Part shown: positions 7,240 through 8,434 of the stretch, piece by piece | Layout of the letters: each line of letters opens with the position of its first letter | Position numbering within the stretch: position 1 is the stretch's first letter | Assembly: GCA_003447515.1 (NCBI GenBank) | Contig: DLZA01000191.1 | Span: 1,059-9,492, forward strand | Length of the DNA: 8,434 bases | Direction: 5' to 3' | DNA from: Paracoccaceae bacterium | Lineage (GTDB): Bacteria; Pseudomonadota; Alphaproteobacteria; Rhodobacterales; Rhodobacteraceae | Translations under genes and position numbers: made by a program | Notes under the pieces: model-generated | Told to the model about the DNA's origin: nothing | What the model saw: the letters and a program-made list of their open reading frames with translations, nothing else | The model's database searches: none

Positions 7240-8067
7240 ATGGAAAGCACTGAAAACTTAATTGCTAGCACTATCCAGTCGCTGAATACTGATAAGTTTG
7301 CAAGCAACTTAAATCGATGGTTGTGGGCATTGGTCAAGCATGACAACACTACAATTTTGGCCTATTTCCAGGATCAAACGCCGCTGCTTTTAATGACGGA
7401 TGGCATTACGCCTGACGTTCATCGCCATATGAAAACCGTTTATCTTTCTGGCGCTTATCTGCTGGACCCATTTTATGAAGTTCATCGATCTCAAAATGCA
7501 GCTGGAATGTATCGCATTTGGGATATAGCGCCAGATCAATTTGTCAGAAACCAATATTTTATTGAATATTATCGCCGCACCACCATGATTGATGAAATCG
7601 GATTCGTTGTTAGGTTATCTGCACAGATGAGCATTCATGTTTGTCTTGGTCGCGATGTTCGATCTAATCAAAGATTTTCAAAACGAGACCAAGCGACAGC
7701 TTTAAAAGTATTTCCGATCATTGAGGCCTTTGTTTGTTCACATTACACAAATTTACAGTTTGGATCACATCCAGGGGATGAAAGTGTGACAGAGAGAATG
7801 GTGCGTTTGGTCGCGCAAACATATGGCATTAAATTAACGGGCAGGCAGGCTGATGTGGCATTGTTGGTGTTGCAGGGCCATTCGTCTAATTCGATTGGCT
7901 TGCGGTTGGGAGTATCGCCACAAACTGTGAAAGTTTTTCGAAAACAACTTTATAAGCGATGCGAAGTTTCATCGCAGGCAGAATTATTTCGTCTAATGCT
8001 TCCAATTCTTTCATCCCAATCTGAACCCCTGAGTTTAAAAAAAGTGTATGATCAAAAAGTCTTGTAA
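7240..8067 (+). CDS. LuxR-family transcriptional regulator (ligand-type N-terminal domain plus LuxR HTH)
   Basis: This 275-residue DNA-binding protein is divergent from the polyamine operon. The C-terminal part (about 198-255) is a LuxR-type helix-turn-helix: LTGRQADVALLVLQGHSSNSIG, then LGVSPQTVKVFRKQLYKR, with the usual SxxTVK recognition-helix start at 226-231. The common TxRE is TGRQ here. The N-terminal 170 residues are not a receiver domain: there is no phosphorylatable Asp pattern. The stretches YLLDPFYE (73-80) and YRIWDIAPDQF (91-101) resemble a widespread family of LuxR regulators with an autoinducer-binding-like alpha/beta sensor fold. No autoinducer synthase is present, so a small ligand, perhaps a polyamine or acetylpolyamine, is plausible but unproven. 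The N-terminal domain contains no obvious membrane segment. GGAGG (7221-7225) lies 14 bases before the ATG, longer than usual. It probably controls the divergent pot operon and itself through the palindrome at 7203-7218. Confidence 0.88.
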   Translation: MESTENLIASTIQSLNTDKFASNLNRWLWALVKHDNTTILAYFQDQTPLLLMTDGITPDVHRHMKTVYLSGAYLLDPFYEVHRSQNAAGMYRIWDIAPDQFVRNQYFIEYYRRTTMIDEIGFVVRLSAQMSIHVCLGRDVRSNQRFSKRDQATALKVFPIIEAFVCSHYTNLQFGSHPGDESVTERMVRLVAQTYGIKLTGRQADVALLVLQGHSSNSIGLRLGVSPQTVKVFRKQLYKRCEVSSQAELFRLMLPILSSQSEPLSLKKVYDQKVL

Positions 8068-8074
8068 AATTTTG

Positions 8075-8179
8075 ATGATCGACGCCAACCAACTGATAGT
8101 TGATAGTGGGAAGGTGCACATTGTAAAAGGAAAACCTTGGTTACGCGGACAGCGTGGTTTTAGTGAGCTTGGCGATTGA
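8075..8179 (+). CDS. Possible small protein of 34 residues, unrecognised
   Basis: An ATG eight bases after the regulator stop opens a frame beginning MIDANQLIVDSGK and ending GFSELGD before TGA. The composition is protein-like, with alternating hydrophobic and charged residues and a KPWLRGQRG stretch. There is no ribosome binding site; the upstream bases are A and T only. It could be a remnant of a larger gene, a coupled small protein, or chance. I do not recognise the family. Confidence 0.15.
   Translation: MIDANQLIVDSGKVHIVKGKPWLRGQRGFSELGD
8131..8161 (+). terminator. Possible weak terminator of the regulator gene
   Basis: AAAACC (8131-8136) pairs with GGTTTT (8156-8161), and inside it ACGC (8143-8146) pairs with GCGT (8152-8155) around a 5-base loop. 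A six-base bulge separates the two stems on the left side. The right arm ends in TTTT, but the T run is short and is itself part of the stem. It lies about 64 bases after the regulator stop and is the best candidate in that gap. Confidence 0.25.
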
Positions 8180-8207
8180 AAAATCCGCCGCTCATGCATT
8201 TTTTCAA
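8176..8207. repeat. AT-rich inverted repeat downstream of the regulator
   Basis: TTGAAAAAT (8176-8184) and ATTTTTTCAA (8198-8207) are inverted copies with one extra T in the right arm, separated by 13 bases. The stem is A/T rich and has no GC core, so terminator function is doubtful. No role can be assigned. Confidence 0.35.
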
Positions 8208-8288
8208 AACAATTGGCTCTCCAATATCAAATTTTAGGCAAAACCCTTAGATGATATCGTGACTTAAAAATAGGCTGCCAGTTTCATT

Positions 8289-8414
8289 CTAAATAGTAAG
8301 CTGAGCTGCAATTTCCGTGTCCATCACTGATTGAGAAGAAATCCGTAGGGGGCCAATACCAAGTATTTCAGTTACACAAGTGGATATAGCTACTGGCTTA
8401 GCATCGTTGGCAGG
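8289..8414 (-). pseudogene. Possible remnant of a protein-coding gene, unrecognised
   Basis: On the minus strand 41 codons are open between two TAG stops. They read PANDAKPVAIS, then TEILGIGPLRISS, and end DTEIAAQLTI. The residue mix looks like real protein. There is no start codon except GTG-ATG near the end, and the frame is closed by TAG upstream. It may be the C-terminal end of a broken gene that converges on the regulator, or chance. Confidence 0.15.
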
Positions 8415-8434
8415 CTAAAATTGCTCTGATAGAA

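Larger units (their letters stand above)
8068..8434. other. Region without a confident gene downstream of the regulator
   Basis: These 367 bases are AT-rich and broken by stops in all frames. They hold a possible weak terminator (8131-8161), an AT-rich inverted repeat (8176-8207), a 34-codon open frame on the plus strand (8075-8179) and a 41-codon minus-strand open stretch (8289-8414) without a start. I see no tRNA, rRNA, insertion-sequence end or CRISPR repeat. It may be a tail of decayed sequence at the border of the locus. Confidence 0.6.

Noticed and set aside
7110..7349. 79-codon minus-strand frame across the control region
   Set aside because: It overlaps both the GTG start of potA and the regulator N-terminus, crosses the palindrome, and has no recognisable domain.
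8035..8199. 54-codon minus-strand frame starting at an ATG at 8199
   Set aside because: It runs into the regulator's coding end. Its proline-, cysteine- and arginine-rich sequence looks like an antisense shadow of the plus-strand frame at 8075-8179.

Overview
The window holds a polyamine uptake and breakdown locus from a Gram-negative bacterium. It is most likely an alphaproteobacterium of the marine Rhodobacterales (roseobacter) type. That placement is an inference from protein style, moderate GC and tight operon packing, not from a marker gene.

Layout: seven genes run leftward on the minus strand (7131 down to 2), and one regulator gene runs rightward (7240-8067). From the divergent control region (7132-7239) leftward, the first block is an ABC importer: ATPase, two permeases and a periplasmic binding protein (PotA-PotB-PotC-PotD type). 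All four genes overlap by 1 or 4 bases (TAATG, TAATG, ATGA). A strong rho-independent terminator follows potD (3221-3250). The second block starts 16-17 bases after it: an acetylpolyamine amidohydrolase of the histone-deacetylase fold, a nitrilase-superfamily C-N hydrolase, and a class III aminotransferase whose stop codon lies at the window edge. The last two overlap by ATGA. The operon may continue beyond base 1.

Inferred joint function: the importer brings in putrescine/spermidine-type amines, possibly acetylated or carbamoylated. The two hydrolases would unmask the amine, and the PLP aminotransferase would turn a terminal amine into an aldehyde. No aldehyde dehydrogenase is in the window. 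The divergent LuxR-type regulator is the natural candidate for local control. The intergenic region contains a perfect 16-bp palindrome, GGGGGTATATACCCCC, plus a separate TACCCCC copy, which look like its operator.

The right end (8068-8434) has no confident gene. It contains a possible weak terminator for the regulator, an AT-rich inverted repeat, a 34-codon open frame and a short protein-like stretch on the minus strand that may be decayed sequence.

The most interesting points are the palindrome overlapping a plausible potA promoter, a consensus TATAAT in the loop of the potD terminator, a stem-loop just upstream of the potB start, and the grouping of two different amine-unmasking hydrolases with one importer. 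I see a well-organised variant of known polyamine catabolism rather than a clearly new system.
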